Positions 1 through 8,527 are shown, counted from the stretch's first letter. The stretch: DNA of 64,000 nucleotides from Sphingobacteriaceae bacterium GW460-11-11-14-LB5 (GCA_002151545.1 CP021237.1:3782001-3846000); one strand, 5' to 3'. Numbers and translations are program-made. Notes: generated by a model from the sequence alone, not told the origin.

Positions 1-483
1 TTAGTAACCGTAGCTATTCTAGCAGGTTTCTCTTCTGTAATTCTGGTAATGTTATTGGGCCAAAGCCGTGTATTTTATTCAATGAGTAAAGATGGTTTAT
101 TGCCTAAAATGTTCAGTGATTTACACCCGAAATTTAAAACACCTTATAAAGCAAACTTAGTGATCCTGATTATTGTAGGTTTATTTGCTGCATTTATCCC
201 TGGTGACGTTGTTGGTGATATGACCAGTATCGGTACGTTATTTGCATTTATGCTGGTTTGTGTGGCGGTAATTATCTTAAGAAAAACTGATCCGGATCTT
301 CCTCGTCAGTTTAAAACACCTTGGGTACCTTTAATTCCAATTTTGGGTGTTGTTGCCTGTGGTTTAATGATCCTTGGTTTAGGCTGGACAAACTGGTTAA
401 GGTTATTTGGCTGGTTAGCACTAGGATTTATCATTTACTTCGGATACAGTAAAAAGAATTCACATTTGAAAGACGTTAAATAA
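1..483 (+). CDS. APC-family amino acid permease, C-terminal part
   Basis: The reading frame is open from the first base of the window, so the N-terminus lies upstream. About 160 residues remain. They contain the cytoplasmic stretch SRVFYSMSKDGLLPKMFSDL followed by LHPKFKTP, typical of cationic amino acid transporters of the APC superfamily, and then four hydrophobic membrane segments ending in a basic tail. The paralogue at 31212-33161 has the equivalent MSRDGLLPKSFSKIHPKYKTP region, which supports the assignment. Known of the family: uptake or exchange of amino acids across the inner membrane. The substrate cannot be told. A strong terminator follows 20 bases after the stop. Confidence 0.9.
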   Translation, partial: LVTVAILAGFSSVILVMLLGQSRVFYSMSKDGLLPKMFSDLHPKFKTPYKANLVILIIVGLFAAFIPGDVVGDMTSIGTLFAFMLVCVAVIILRKTDPDLPRQFKTPWVPLIPILGVVACGLMILGLGWTNWLRLFGWLALGFIIYFGYSKKNSHLKDVK

Positions 484-502
484 GTTATATTTTCAAAAAA
501 AT

Positions 503-535
503 AAAAGCCCCGGCCAAAAGTCGGGGCTTTTTTAT
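503..535 (+). terminator. Rho-independent terminator after the permease
   Basis: A GC-rich stem (GCCCCG paired with CGGGGC, flanked by A/T pairs) is followed by a run of six T. It lies just after the permease stop and before the porin promoter. Confidence 0.9.
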
Positions 536-557
536 GTTAAATAATTGTTAATAAAGC

Positions 558-565
558 TACCTTTG
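558..565 (+). promoter_or_regulatory. -7 promoter box of the porin gene
   Basis: TACCTTTG matches the Bacteroidota -7 consensus TAnnTTTG. It lies 15 nt before the ATG at 581. No clear -33 TTG is seen at the usual distance. Confidence 0.6.
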
Positions 566-580
566 CAAAAAATTGATAAC

Positions 581-1912
581 ATGTGCCGCAATTCTGCCAA
601 AATTAAAAGCGTTTATTTCTCCTTAACCATTGTTTTACTATTCATTTCCGCTACAGGATATGCTCAAAGAACAATTAATGATGTAATGGATTCTACCACG
701 GTAAACCATTTGCTCATTATTTCGAAGAAATATGGATCCTTATCTTTTAGTGGCTATTTACAACCACAGTTTCAATTGGCGCAATCGAACGGCACTCAGG
801 CAGAATATCAGGGTGGTAACTTTGGCGAGTATACCAATAATCGGTTTAGGTTAAGAAGAGGGCGTTTAAGAGCAGATTATATGATGTTAACCGATGATGG
901 AAGTCCTTCTACCTATTTTGTGCTTCAGTTTGACGGAACAGAACAGGGCGTAGCCATTCGGGATTTCTGGGGACGTTACTATGAGAATAAATGGAAAATA
1001 CTGGCAGTAACTTTAGGGCTTTCAGGACGCCCGTTTGGGAATGAATTGCAATTATCTTCTTCAGTAAGGGAAGCGCCAGAGCGTGGCCGGATGTCGCAGA
1101 TTTTAATGAAAACAGAACGTGATCTGGGAGTTACCTTTACTTTAAATCCACGGTGGAAAAACGCCAGATTGAAAAATTTTGTTTTCGATTTTGGTATTTA
1201 CAACGGACAGGGACTAGCCGGTAGCGGAGAATTTGATAACAGTAAAGATTTTATCTTCAGGTTAAGCCACAAAACCTATGCCTTTAAAAACTTTACTATA
1301 GCTGGTGGCATCAGTACTTTACAGGGTGGCTTAAATCACCGTTTGCCCGTAAGTTATAAAATGGATAGAATCAACGATCAATGGAAAATGGTTAAGGATT
1401 CGTCAACTTCAACGATCAATAAGGTTGCCCCACGGAGGTATTATGGTGCCGATATCCAGCTTGCTACCAAAACGAAGAGCTGGAAATCGGAGTTAAGGGC
1501 AGAAGTGGTATCAGGTTTGCAAACAGGCACTTCAACCACATCAACTACACCGGGCTCCTATCCTGTTGATAGTAAATCAATAGCGCTACCATATTATACC
1601 CGTACCTTTAATGGTGCCTATCTTACCTTTGTACAAACCTTAAATAGTACCGACAATCAGCTGATTTTAAAATACGACTGGTATGACCCGAATTCAAAGG
1701 TAAAAGGACTTGATATATCCAGCGCCCAGGGACTTTCTCCGGCCGATGTCCGTTTTGATACTTTTGGCTTTGGTTTCCTACATCACTTTAACCCACATTT
1801 TAAAGCGGTGCTTTATTACGATATCATTAAAAATGAATCGACCCAAATTCAGGGCTACACCACTGATAGAAAAGACAATGTACTCACCTTAAGAACACAA
1901 TTCTATTTCTAA
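581..1912 (+). CDS. Outer-membrane porin, phosphate-selective porin O/P-like
   Basis: A 443-residue protein. The ATG at 581 is chosen because it gives a compact signal peptide (hydrophobic stretch ending SATGYAQ) and lies after the -7 box; the upstream TTG at 545 precedes that box. The mature part begins with a FSGYLQPQFQ strand and NNRFRLRRGRLRADY, hallmarks of the Porin_O_P family. Alternating beta-strand patterns continue to the end, which finishes in an aromatic residue (RTQFYF) as expected of an outer-membrane barrel. The role is diffusion of anions or small solutes; the actual substrate is unknown. It stands alone between a terminator and marC. Confidence 0.82.
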   Translation: MCRNSAKIKSVYFSLTIVLLFISATGYAQRTINDVMDSTTVNHLLIISKKYGSLSFSGYLQPQFQLAQSNGTQAEYQGGNFGEYTNNRFRLRRGRLRADYMMLTDDGSPSTYFVLQFDGTEQGVAIRDFWGRYYENKWKILAVTLGLSGRPFGNELQLSSSVREAPERGRMSQILMKTERDLGVTFTLNPRWKNARLKNFVFDFGIYNGQGLAGSGEFDNSKDFIFRLSHKTYAFKNFTIAGGISTLQGGLNHRLPVSYKMDRINDQWKMVKDSSTSTINKVAPRRYYGADIQLATKTKSWKSELRAEVVSGLQTGTSTTSTTPGSYPVDSKSIALPYYTRTFNGAYLTFVQTLNSTDNQLILKYDWYDPNSKVKGLDISSAQGLSPADVRFDTFGFGFLHHFNPHFKAVLYYDIIKNESTQIQGYTTDRKDNVLTLRTQFYF

Positions 1913-1951
1913 TAAATAATTGCACAATTGAGGAATTGATACAAATTCCGC

Positions 1952-1959
1952 TACCTTTG
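1952..1959 (+). promoter_or_regulatory. Promoter of marC
   Basis: TACCTTTG (-7 box) with a TTG at 1928-1930, 21 nt upstream, fits the TTG/TAnnTTTG pattern of the Bacteroidota primary sigma factor. It lies 17 nt before the ATG. Confidence 0.65.
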
Positions 1960-1976
1960 CTTAAAATTGTCCCGCT

Positions 1977-2558
1977 ATGAAATTCGATTTTATGACGTTC
2001 AACTTAAGCCAGATCCTGTCTACAACGATGGTGCTCTTTGCTATTATCGATATTTTGGGAGCCATTCCAGTTGTGATCGAGCTACGCAGAAAAGCCGGGC
2101 ATATCGAATCAGAAAAAGCATCCCTTGTGGCTGCAGGTTTAATGATCCTCTTTTTGTTTGTTGGGGAGTCGCTGTTAAAAGTAATCGGACTAGATGTAGA
2201 ATCTTTCGCCATTGCGGGTTCATTTGTGATCTTTTTTATTGCGATGGAAATGGTACTGGGATTAACCATTTTCAAGGAAGAAGCGCCTGAAACCGTATCT
2301 ATTGTTCCATTGGCCTTTCCTTTAATTGCAGGAGCGGGTACAATGACCACTTTACTCTCCTTAAAAACAGAATACCATACCCAGAATATCTTAGTGGGCA
2401 TTATACTCAATATGTTGTTTGTTTACTTTGTATTGAAAAACACCAACAGGCTGGAAAAACTTTTCGGAAAATCAGGCTTAAATATCTTACGCAAAGCCTT
2501 TGGCGTAATTTTATTGGCTATCGCGATTAAATTGTTCAGGAATAATACGGGGCTTTAA
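1977..2558 (+). CDS. MarC/UPF0056 family inner-membrane protein
   Basis: A 193-residue, highly hydrophobic protein with about six membrane segments. The sequence ALFAIIDILGAIPVV near the N-terminus and the PLAFPLIAGAGTMTTLLSL segment around residues 105-125 are typical of the MarC family. The family was once tied to multiple antibiotic resistance, but its transport function is not established. The length is normal for the family. It has its own promoter and is convergent with the methyltransferase gene on the other side of a repeat-bearing gap. An antisense open frame over its first half is a shadow. Confidence 0.88.
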   Translation: MKFDFMTFNLSQILSTTMVLFAIIDILGAIPVVIELRRKAGHIESEKASLVAAGLMILFLFVGESLLKVIGLDVESFAIAGSFVIFFIAMEMVLGLTIFKEEAPETVSIVPLAFPLIAGAGTMTTLLSLKTEYHTQNILVGIILNMLFVYFVLKNTNRLEKLFGKSGLNILRKAFGVILLAIAIKLFRNNTGL

Positions 2559-2703
2559 GGATGGAGGAGATGAGATGGAAAATGGAAGATGTAGCTTCGT
2601 TTTTTACATTAGCTGTAATGACGATCACGCTGTTAAATGACAATGCTTCAATCAATTTGTAACAATAATTGCGTATATTCATCTAACAATAAAGCTCAAT
2701 ATA

Positions 2704-2811
2704 ATGAACAGCTTTGAAGAATATACCTTAATTATTGGAGCCATAGCCGTTTTAATCGAAGCGGTAAAATACTTCAAAAAGAATTTCAAATCCTGGTTTG
2801 AACATACGTAG
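2704..2811 (+). CDS. Possible small single-helix membrane protein (35 aa)
   Basis: An ATG-started frame of 35 codons encodes an acidic N-terminus, a hydrophobic stretch (TLIIGAIAVLIEAV) and a basic amphipathic tail (KYFKKNFKSW). Single-helix small membrane proteins look like this. No good -7 box is visible (a weak TATATTCA lies upstream at about 2674). The frame ends seven bases before a CGTCAT-type intergenic repeat, and no homologue is recognised. It could be a real small protein or a chance frame in a gap otherwise without genes. Confidence 0.35.
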   Translation: MNSFEEYTLIIGAIAVLIEAVKYFKKNFKSWFEHT

Positions 2812-2817
2812 CGTGGG

Positions 2818-2925
2818 TCGTCATCTCGACTGAAGCGCAGCGAAATGGAGAGATCTATCGGGTTAGATTTAGCTTCGCTGAGCCTTAGATTTCTCGACTG
2901 CGTTGCACTTCGCTCGAAATGACGG
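2818..2925. repeat. CGTCAT-bounded intergenic repeat, copy 1
   Basis: It begins TCGTCATCTCGA and ends TCGAAATGACGG, so the ends are inverted copies. The interior has the GGAGAGATCT and TTTAGCTTCGCTGAGC blocks that recur in related form in the copies near 14.6 kb and 55.5 kb. It sits between the convergent marC and rsmB-like genes. The rest of the 2559-2989 gap holds only the 35-codon frame described separately. Confidence 0.7.
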
Positions 2926-2989
2926 TATTTCGAAGAAAAATTAATCGAACTTAGTTTAAACACCCCGATCCTAAATCCTCTAATCCTGG

Positions 2990-4159
2990 CTAATCCTGGC
3001 TTTTCTTGATCAACCTCGCCACAAACATGGTATCAGCGTTATTTTCATAACCCTTTATTAACTCCATCTTTTCCAGCTCCAATGGCAGCTGATCAAGCAT
3101 ATGCTGAACAACGGCCTCATTTTCGGCTTCAAAAGCTGAGCAAGTGATATAAATCAGGGGTTTACCTGGCTTTAAATATTTTACAATGTTTTGTACAATA
3201 CCTTTTTGAATGGTAGCAAACTGATTAATTTTCCTTTCCTCGAAAAACGTGAGCATTTCGGGTGTTCTTCCCCATGTTCCAGAACCCGTACAAGGGGCAT
3301 CCAGAATGATTCCGTCAAAGGCATAGTGATGCAATATCTGGTCGTTATTCTGCAAAAGATCGATTTCTTTTTTATGGTATTTTTTGATCCCGGCTAAACG
3401 GAAACGTTCATCTAAGTTTAAGAGTACACTTTCTCTCAGGTCAGAGACCAAAAGCTCGATCACAGGCTCGAAACTATGCAACAGCAATGTCTTTCCTCCG
3501 GATGCCGCACAGCAATCCCACCATTTATCCCATTTGTTCGGTTTAAAATAATTGCCTGTATGTTGCGATGATAAATCCTGAACCTGATAACTGCCTTCCT
3601 TTAAAATGGTTTCGAGCTTGGTTCCATTGGGTAAGGCCAAAGCAGTTTCAGAAATGGCTTTAACCGTTATGTTTTCATCTGCTAATGTTGCCACAATAGC
3701 TGCAGATTCTTCGGCCGCTACCCTGATAAACAAATCTGGCTGTTTAAAAAACGAAGCAAAAAACGCCTCTTTATCAATATCGCCAGAAAGCGCTGCATGA
3801 AAAGGATATACCTCTTTTATATCAAAGTCAGGGTATTTGGCTTTAATCAGGTTTAATTTCTCCGCTAAAGGCAAAACAATACTTTCCACCAGATCAGGGA
3901 GATTTTTCTCTACAACAAGACTGAGCGTATCGTGGCACAGGAAATCGGCAATGCTCAAACGTTCTTCCAATGGAAGTGCCGGTAAAGTTTTACCTAACCT
4001 AAAAAAGCTATAAATATGTCGTGTAGCCCACCTCCTATCGGATGAACCCATTTGCTTATGTTGCTTAAAATAGCCGGGCAGAAAACGATGCAAGGGCAAA
4101 CTTCCATCATAATTATTTAAAATCTGTTCAAAGGCTCTTAACTGATGATCTGCTCTCAT
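2990..4159 (-). CDS. RsmB/NOP2 family RNA cytosine-C5 methyltransferase
   Basis: A 389-residue protein with a NusB-like or RsmB N-terminal helical part (conserved SSDRRWATRHIYSFFRLGK near residue 40) and a C-terminal SAM-dependent domain. Motif I is DCCAASGGKTLLL (about 215-227). Motif IV is DAPCTGSGTWGRTPE with Cys290, and motif VI is ITCSAFEAENE with Cys340. In this family one cysteine attacks C6 of the target cytosine and the other resolves the adduct. The substrate is probably 16S rRNA, as for RsmB, but the exact base is not deducible. It lies on the minus strand after the lipoprotein gene, 33 bases downstream of its stop, and may be cotranscribed. Confidence 0.88.
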   Translation of the reverse strand: MRADHQLRAFEQILNNYDGSLPLHRFLPGYFKQHKQMGSSDRRWATRHIYSFFRLGKTLPALPLEERLSIADFLCHDTLSLVVEKNLPDLVESIVLPLAEKLNLIKAKYPDFDIKEVYPFHAALSGDIDKEAFFASFFKQPDLFIRVAAEESAAIVATLADENITVKAISETALALPNGTKLETILKEGSYQVQDLSSQHTGNYFKPNKWDKWWDCCAASGGKTLLLHSFEPVIELLVSDLRESVLLNLDERFRLAGIKKYHKKEIDLLQNNDQILHHYAFDGIILDAPCTGSGTWGRTPEMLTFFEERKINQFATIQKGIVQNIVKYLKPGKPLIYITCSAFEAENEAVVQHMLDQLPLELEKMELIKGYENNADTMFVARLIKKSQD

Positions 4160-4192
4160 GCAATAATTAAAATGGAAGAAAAAATGATAGAA

Positions 4193-5404
4193 TTACTCAA
4201 CTAGGTTTAACGCAAAGTTTTTAAACTTCAGCAACATTAAACTGGTGTTAATATAGCCTAATTTTTCATCATGGATAAATGAAAAGTTATTATGAAGGCC
4301 TTTATATTTATCTTTTACCAGGTATTCTCTATAATCCTCTCCGTAATTACTTAATAACTTACCAAAGTAGTAGCCAACATCAAATCCCTTAAATGCATAT
4401 TCACCAGGTTCAAATCCGTATCTGTAGCGGTATTTTTTAATAAAGGCAATAACCGCGCTGCTTTTATAATCTATTTTATAAGAAGAGCTGATAATGGTAT
4501 TTAGGTCTTGTAGTTTATCCGTCGGGTAGTTCTGTTTTACCCAGTTAGGATGACCGAATAGATTAATGCCATAACCACCCGTAGGAAGATGTTTTAGTTT
4601 ATACAATTTTTCTACGGTTGGCAATACAAAAGTCCTGTCGGAGGAGGTAAGCACCACCACATATTCTTTACCTTTGATCATTCTCGTTTCAAAAGCATAA
4701 GCTGAAGCATACTCCTGTACCACAAACTTGGTATTGGCTTGAAAATAGCTCCTGATTGGTACAGCAAATTGCTCGTCTTCTGTTTTCTTAGGATTAATCA
4801 GCACCACTATCGTATTGGCAGGATTATAGTTTTTAGCGATGTATGTAGCAATCTTTTTTCCATGCAAACCAATATTATTTACAACAGAGATCAGATTTGG
4901 GTTATTAAACTCAGCCGGTTCGGAAGCAGCCAAAGGCGATACAATAACGGCATTATTTTCCTTGGCATAATTGGAGATAAATTTTAGTCCATCTGGAAAA
5001 ACCGGTCCAATAATTAAATTGCTTTGTTTAAAACGTTCATTTTTATATAAGACAGAGATGTGTGCATTATCATCCTGGGTATCAAAAACGTTGAGTTTAA
5101 AATTTAAACCCTGAGTGGCAGCAGAATCCAATCCCAGTTTAAAGCCCTGATAAAAATCGATAGGCATGGCATATTTCTCAATATCGGCTTTTGTAGCTGT
5201 TTTTAAGTTCAGCTCATCCAATTTAAAGGGAACAAGCAATGATACACTGGCCTGCGAAAACTTTTTGATCGGCTTTTTCTCTGCCGGTTTCTCTTTTTCA
5301 ACCGGTTTACTCGTTTCGGGTTTAGGTGTTCTAATTTTAGGCGAACAAGCACCCAAAATCAATGTAAACAAAACTGGCAACCAATAAACCTTCCTGAAAT
5401 TCAT
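4193..5404 (-). CDS. Lipoprotein with periplasmic-binding type I (amino acid ABC-like) fold
   Basis: A 403-residue protein started at the ATG at 5404, since two further upstream ATGs only add residues before the signal peptide. The lipobox is LILGAC, followed by a Lys/Pro/Glu-rich linker (residues about 25-50). The body resembles Leu/Ile/Val-binding or LpoA/YraM-like proteins: SVSLLVPFKLDEL, FYQGFKLGLDSAA, NLIIGPVF, NNAVIVSPLAAS. It lacks partner permease genes here, so a ligand sensor or envelope role is as likely as transport. A perfect hairpin ending in four T, probably the guaA terminator, lies only 17-55 bases upstream of the start. Confidence 0.72.
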   Translation of the reverse strand: MNFRKVYWLPVLFTLILGACSPKIRTPKPETSKPVEKEKPAEKKPIKKFSQASVSLLVPFKLDELNLKTATKADIEKYAMPIDFYQGFKLGLDSAATQGLNFKLNVFDTQDDNAHISVLYKNERFKQSNLIIGPVFPDGLKFISNYAKENNAVIVSPLAASEPAEFNNPNLISVVNNIGLHGKKIATYIAKNYNPANTIVVLINPKKTEDEQFAVPIRSYFQANTKFVVQEYASAYAFETRMIKGKEYVVVLTSSDRTFVLPTVEKLYKLKHLPTGGYGINLFGHPNWVKQNYPTDKLQDLNTIISSSYKIDYKSSAVIAFIKKYRYRYGFEPGEYAFKGFDVGYYFGKLLSNYGEDYREYLVKDKYKGLHNNFSFIHDEKLGYINTSLMLLKFKNFALNLVE

Positions 5405-5420
5405 ACCTATCATTTTTAAC

Positions 5421-5459
5421 AAAATATGCTAGCAAAGTTTATTCCACCTTGCTAGCATA
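5421..5459 (-). terminator. Terminator-like hairpin after guaA
   Basis: TATGCTAGCAA (5425-5435) pairs perfectly with TTGCTAGCATA (5449-5459) around a 13-base loop. On the minus strand it is followed by TTTT. It is best read as the guaA terminator, although it lies close to the next gene's start and could also fold in that mRNA's leader. Confidence 0.65.
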
Positions 5460-5513
5460 ATCATATTATTTGTATATCGACTCCTGACTAAAGACTCAGG
5501 ACTCCGAACTAAA

Positions 5514-7043
5514 CTATTCCCACTCAATAGTTGCAGGTGGTTTAGAACTGATATCATATACCACTCTATTGATTCCTTTAACTTTATTGATGATTTCGTT
5601 AGAAATTTTAGCCAATACCGGATAAGGTAAATGACACCAATCAGCAGTCATCCCATCAAGCGATTCAACCGCTCTTAAGGCAATTACATTTTCGTAAGTA
5701 CGTTCATCGCCCATTACCCCAACAGATCTTACTGGTAAAAAGATCGCACCTGCCTGCCATACTTTATCGTAAAGGCCTGCTTCCTTAAGGTTATCGATAT
5801 AAATTTTATCGGCATCCTGTAAGATAGCAACTTTTTCAGGGGTAACCTCTCCGATAATGCGGATACCTAAACCTGGCCCAGGGAATGGGTGACGACCTAA
5901 AATAAACGATTCTAATCCTAAAGTGGTACCCACTCTTCTTACTTCATCTTTAAACAAAGTTTTAAGTGGCTCTACTACTTTAAGTTTCATAAAATCTGGC
6001 AAACCACCCACATTGTGGTGCGATTTAATGGTTGCCGATGGACCTTTAACCGAAACGGATTCGATAATATCAGGGTAAATTGTACCTTGTGCCAACCACT
6101 TTACATCTTGAATAAGATGAGATTCTTCATCGAAAACTTCGATAAACACGCGGCCAATAATTTTACGTTTGGTTTCCGGATCTTCTACACCAGCCAGCTG
6201 ACTTAAGAATTTATCCTTTGCATCAACGCCTTTAATGTTTAGTCCGAAATCTTTGTATTGCTCTAAAACACTTTCATATTCGTTTTTACGCAATAAACCA
6301 TTATCAACAAAAATACAGTGAAGGTTTGTGCCAATGGCTTTATGCAAAAGCACTGCAGCAACACTACTATCAACACCGCCTGAAAGGGCCAGAACAACTT
6401 TATCGTTACCTACGGTGGCTTTAATATCAGCAATGGTGGTTTCAACAAAAGCAGCAGAAGTCCAGTCCTGGCTGCATCCGCAAATATCAACCAGGAAGTT
6501 TTCTAAAAGGATTTTTCCATCAATACTGTGCGTTACTTCAGGGTGGAACTGGATGGCGTAAGTATCAGAATCTTTAATGTGATAAGCGGCCACTTTTACG
6601 CTATCGGTACTGGCAATCAATTCAAAGTTTTCAGGAATATCGGTAATGGTATCGCCATGACTCATCCAAACTTGCGAATCGATGTTGATTCCTTTAAATA
6701 ATTTATTCTCTTGGTTTACAAAATTCAAATTAGCGCGGCCATATTCGCGTGTGGAAGATGGCTGAACGGCACCACCCGAATGTTGGGCAATATATTGTGC
6801 ACCATAACAAACAGCCAATAATGGATATTTTAAATGGTATTTCGATAAATCGATTTGAGGTGCATCTTCCTGACGGACAGAGTAAGGACTACCCGAAAAA
6901 ATAACACCTTTTACATCAGGCGTAACCTCAGGAAGATTGTTATATGGATATATTTCACAGTAAATATTTAGTTCGCGAACCCTACGAGCGATGAGTTGTG
7001 TAAATTGCGAACCAAAATCGACGATAATGATTTTTTCTTGCAT
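5514..7043 (-). CDS. guaA: GMP synthase (glutamine-hydrolysing)
   Basis: A 509-residue enzyme converting XMP to GMP in purine biosynthesis. The N-terminal glutamine amidotransferase domain has the nucleophile in LLAVCYGAQY (Cys79) and the FHPEVTHS His/Glu pair. The ATP-pyrophosphatase domain has the P-loop LSGGVDSSV. The C-terminal dimerisation domain ends YDISSKPPATIEWE, the usual GuaA terminus. The start is the ATG at 7043; the reading frame continues upstream only through a TTG inside the -7 box. That box ends 3 nt from the ATG, so the mRNA is predicted to be leaderless. Confidence 0.97.
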   Translation of the reverse strand: MQEKIIIVDFGSQFTQLIARRVRELNIYCEIYPYNNLPEVTPDVKGVIFSGSPYSVRQEDAPQIDLSKYHLKYPLLAVCYGAQYIAQHSGGAVQPSSTREYGRANLNFVNQENKLFKGINIDSQVWMSHGDTITDIPENFELIASTDSVKVAAYHIKDSDTYAIQFHPEVTHSIDGKILLENFLVDICGCSQDWTSAAFVETTIADIKATVGNDKVVLALSGGVDSSVAAVLLHKAIGTNLHCIFVDNGLLRKNEYESVLEQYKDFGLNIKGVDAKDKFLSQLAGVEDPETKRKIIGRVFIEVFDEESHLIQDVKWLAQGTIYPDIIESVSVKGPSATIKSHHNVGGLPDFMKLKVVEPLKTLFKDEVRRVGTTLGLESFILGRHPFPGPGLGIRIIGEVTPEKVAILQDADKIYIDNLKEAGLYDKVWQAGAIFLPVRSVGVMGDERTYENVIALRAVESLDGMTADWCHLPYPVLAKISNEIINKVKGINRVVYDISSKPPATIEWE

Positions 7044-7046
7044 CCG

Positions 7047-7054
7047 CAAAGGTA
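7047..7054 (-). promoter_or_regulatory. -7 promoter box of guaA, abutting the start codon
   Basis: TACCTTTG on the minus strand ends 3 nt before the ATG. With the usual offset, transcription would start at or next to the A of the start codon. Confidence 0.6.
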
Positions 7055-7170
7055 CCAATTAGATATGAGATTTAAAGCCGGAGATTTGAGATTTTTAGTA
7101 GTGTGCGGAGAGTTTTGAGCCGAGGGCATGGCGATAAGCGTTTAGCGCAAGGCGTTTGGAGTCGATTAAC

Positions 7171-7222
7171 CGTATTACAGTCCGGAGTCGGTAGTCCGGA
7201 GTCCGAAGTCAATTAACCGATT
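7171..7222. repeat. AGTCCGAAGTC-type and ATTAACCGATTAA intergenic repeats
   Basis: Imperfect direct repeats of about 11 bases (GTCCGGAGTC, AGTCCGGAGTC, CGAAGTC) run into an AATTAACCGATTAA block. Both motifs recur in other gaps of the window. The 7060-7282 gap otherwise shows no gene. Confidence 0.5.
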
Positions 7223-7282
7223 AAATAATTCATTTCTATGTAATTGGTCGTTACCTATGAACTCATCACAAATGAACTATAA

Positions 7283-7681
7283 TTACCAAACCACCTTTAA
7301 ACCTGCCGATTGGTATTTATTAATGTTTTCGTCTTTGCTGATTAAGGTTATATCTTTTTGAATAGCTTGCCATATCAACATCCTGTCAAAAGGATCTTTA
7401 TGCCAGGTAGCATTTAGCTTATAATGACTTGCTGCTAATTCGGGCGAAACGGGCATTAAGTCAAAACCCACATCTTTTGCCTGCCTCATCAATTCATTAG
7501 GTTCTAAACCAATGAGATTGAGTTTACCCAGTGCATATTTAAGCGATATTTCCCACAGACTAATGGCGCTAATAAAAATTTCATTTTCGTTATTTTCAAT
7601 TACAGAAGTTGCCTTATCTGAAAGCCTTTTCGGATCAATTATTGTCCACAAAAACACATGTGTATCTAACAAGTAAATCAT
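7283..7681 (-). CDS. PIN-domain toxin of a toxin-antitoxin pair
   Basis: A 132-residue PIN domain ribonuclease. It begins MIYLLDTHVFLW with Asp6, has Glu44 in SLWEISLK, and Asp96/Asp99 in HKDPFDRML. These acidic residues form the Mg-binding site of this VapC-like group. The length is typical. Its ATG overlaps the stop of the antitoxin gene by four bases (ATGA), so the two are translationally coupled. The likely target is RNA, but which RNA cannot be told. Confidence 0.9.
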   Translation of the reverse strand: MIYLLDTHVFLWTIIDPKRLSDKATSVIENNENEIFISAISLWEISLKYALGKLNLIGLEPNELMRQAKDVGFDLMPVSPELAASHYKLNATWHKDPFDRMLIWQAIQKDITLISKDENINKYQSAGLKVVW

Positions 7682-7914
7682 AGCCCTAGCAGCTCTTCAT
7701 CTGTCATTGCAAAATCGTCATTAAAAATCACCTGAGCCTTACCTTCCAGGGGGCCCAATTTCCTTTTAGTTTTACTTTTACCCGATTCGGGAAGAAAGTA
7801 GCCAATAACCTCTTTTTTTCTACCATAAGTTACGGCAATACCAATACCCGCTTTAACATCTTCAAGCACCTCAGAAAAGTGAGCTTTAAATTCTCCAACT
7901 GACATTGTTTTCAT
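7678..7914 (-). CDS. Phd/YefM-family antitoxin
   Basis: A 78-residue protein starting at the ATG at 7914; a longer frame would begin in a TTG inside the -7 box. It opens MKTMSVGEFKAHFSEVL, the Phd/YefM DNA-binding fold with the typical VGEFK..F pattern. The middle GIGIAVTYGRKKEVIGYFLP matches the family's beta-strands. The C-terminus (residues about 55-78) is the probable toxin-neutralising part. It precedes and overlaps the PIN toxin. Autoregulation is suggested by the operator-like repeats at 7946-7967. Confidence 0.88.
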   Translation of the reverse strand: MKTMSVGEFKAHFSEVLEDVKAGIGIAVTYGRKKEVIGYFLPESGKSKTKRKLGPLEGKAQVIFNDDFAMTDEELLGL

Positions 7915-7932
7915 AACTAAAAGTTTTATAAT

Positions 7933-7967
7933 CAAATATAGACAAAACTTGTCAAGTTGTCAAGTTG
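7933..7967 (-). promoter_or_regulatory. Toxin-antitoxin promoter with overlapping operator
   Basis: On the minus strand a TATATTTG -7 box (7933-7940) and a -33 TTG (7961-7963) are 20 nt apart. Between them lies the palindrome AACTTGTCAAGTT (7946-7958). The octamer TTGTCAAG occurs twice in tandem (7949-7956 and 7957-7964) and then begins a third time. Binding there by the Phd-type antitoxin would occlude RNA polymerase. Confidence 0.65.
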
Positions 7968-8058
7968 AAATTGACTTATGTTTTTAGATTTAAACTTCGT
8001 TTGCTGATATGCGATTTGCAGTCACCAATGAACCAATGACGAAGGAACCAATGAACCT

Positions 8059-8517
8059 CTACGATTCAATCAAAACGACCTCAACACCAAACTTCCGTAA
8101 AAAATCTACCCCCTCGTCGCTAGGCAAACCTTTATAAGCCGCATACGATTTAGAATAATACACCAATTTAATTCCCGACGACAGAATCAAACGGGCACAG
8201 GCAATACAAGGCGATAAGGTGGTGTATAAGGTACAGCCTTCTATCTTCGATCCATTTTTAGAAGCATACAGGATCGCATTTTCCTCAGCATGTAAGGCCA
8301 AAGAGCAACTTCCCTTACTATCACGTGCACAGCCATGTTCTGGCCATTCCTCATCACAGTTATGCGTACCGGCTGGCGGACCATTATAACCAATAGAAAT
8401 AATACGGGTATCTTTTGTGAGTACTGCACCTACATGGGCACGCACGCAATGCGAACGGGCTGCCAAATCGGTGGCAAGGTTCATAAATATCGAATCGAAA
8501 CTTGGTTTGTCTGTCAT
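8059..8517 (-). CDS. dCMP deaminase / ComEB-type cytidine deaminase
   Basis: A 152-residue zinc enzyme deaminating dCMP to dUMP for thymidylate synthesis. It has the HAE motif (His76, Glu78 in LALHAEENAI) and the SPCIACA motif (Cys104, Cys107). The N-terminus RSHCVRAHVGAVLTKD and GYNGPPAGTHNC are typical of deoxycytidylate deaminases. The ATG at 8517 is preferred over a GTG seven codons upstream because MTDKPSFDSIF matches usual starts. The gene lies downstream of fucP, separated by its terminator, and has its own -7 box. Confidence 0.9.
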   Translation of the reverse strand: MTDKPSFDSIFMNLATDLAARSHCVRAHVGAVLTKDTRIISIGYNGPPAGTHNCDEEWPEHGCARDSKGSCSLALHAEENAILYASKNGSKIEGCTLYTTLSPCIACARLILSSGIKLVYYSKSYAAYKGLPSDEGVDFLRKFGVEVVLIES

Positions 8518-8527
8518 TATCAAAATC

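Noticed and set aside
1961..2410. A 149-codon frame antisense to marC
   Set aside because: Same mirror effect over a conserved membrane protein, with no promoter or family.
7283..7935. A defence island around the toxin-antitoxin pair
   Set aside because: Neighbours (guaA, dCMP deaminase, fucP) are housekeeping genes; the pair stands alone, and the Fic gene is 46 kb away.
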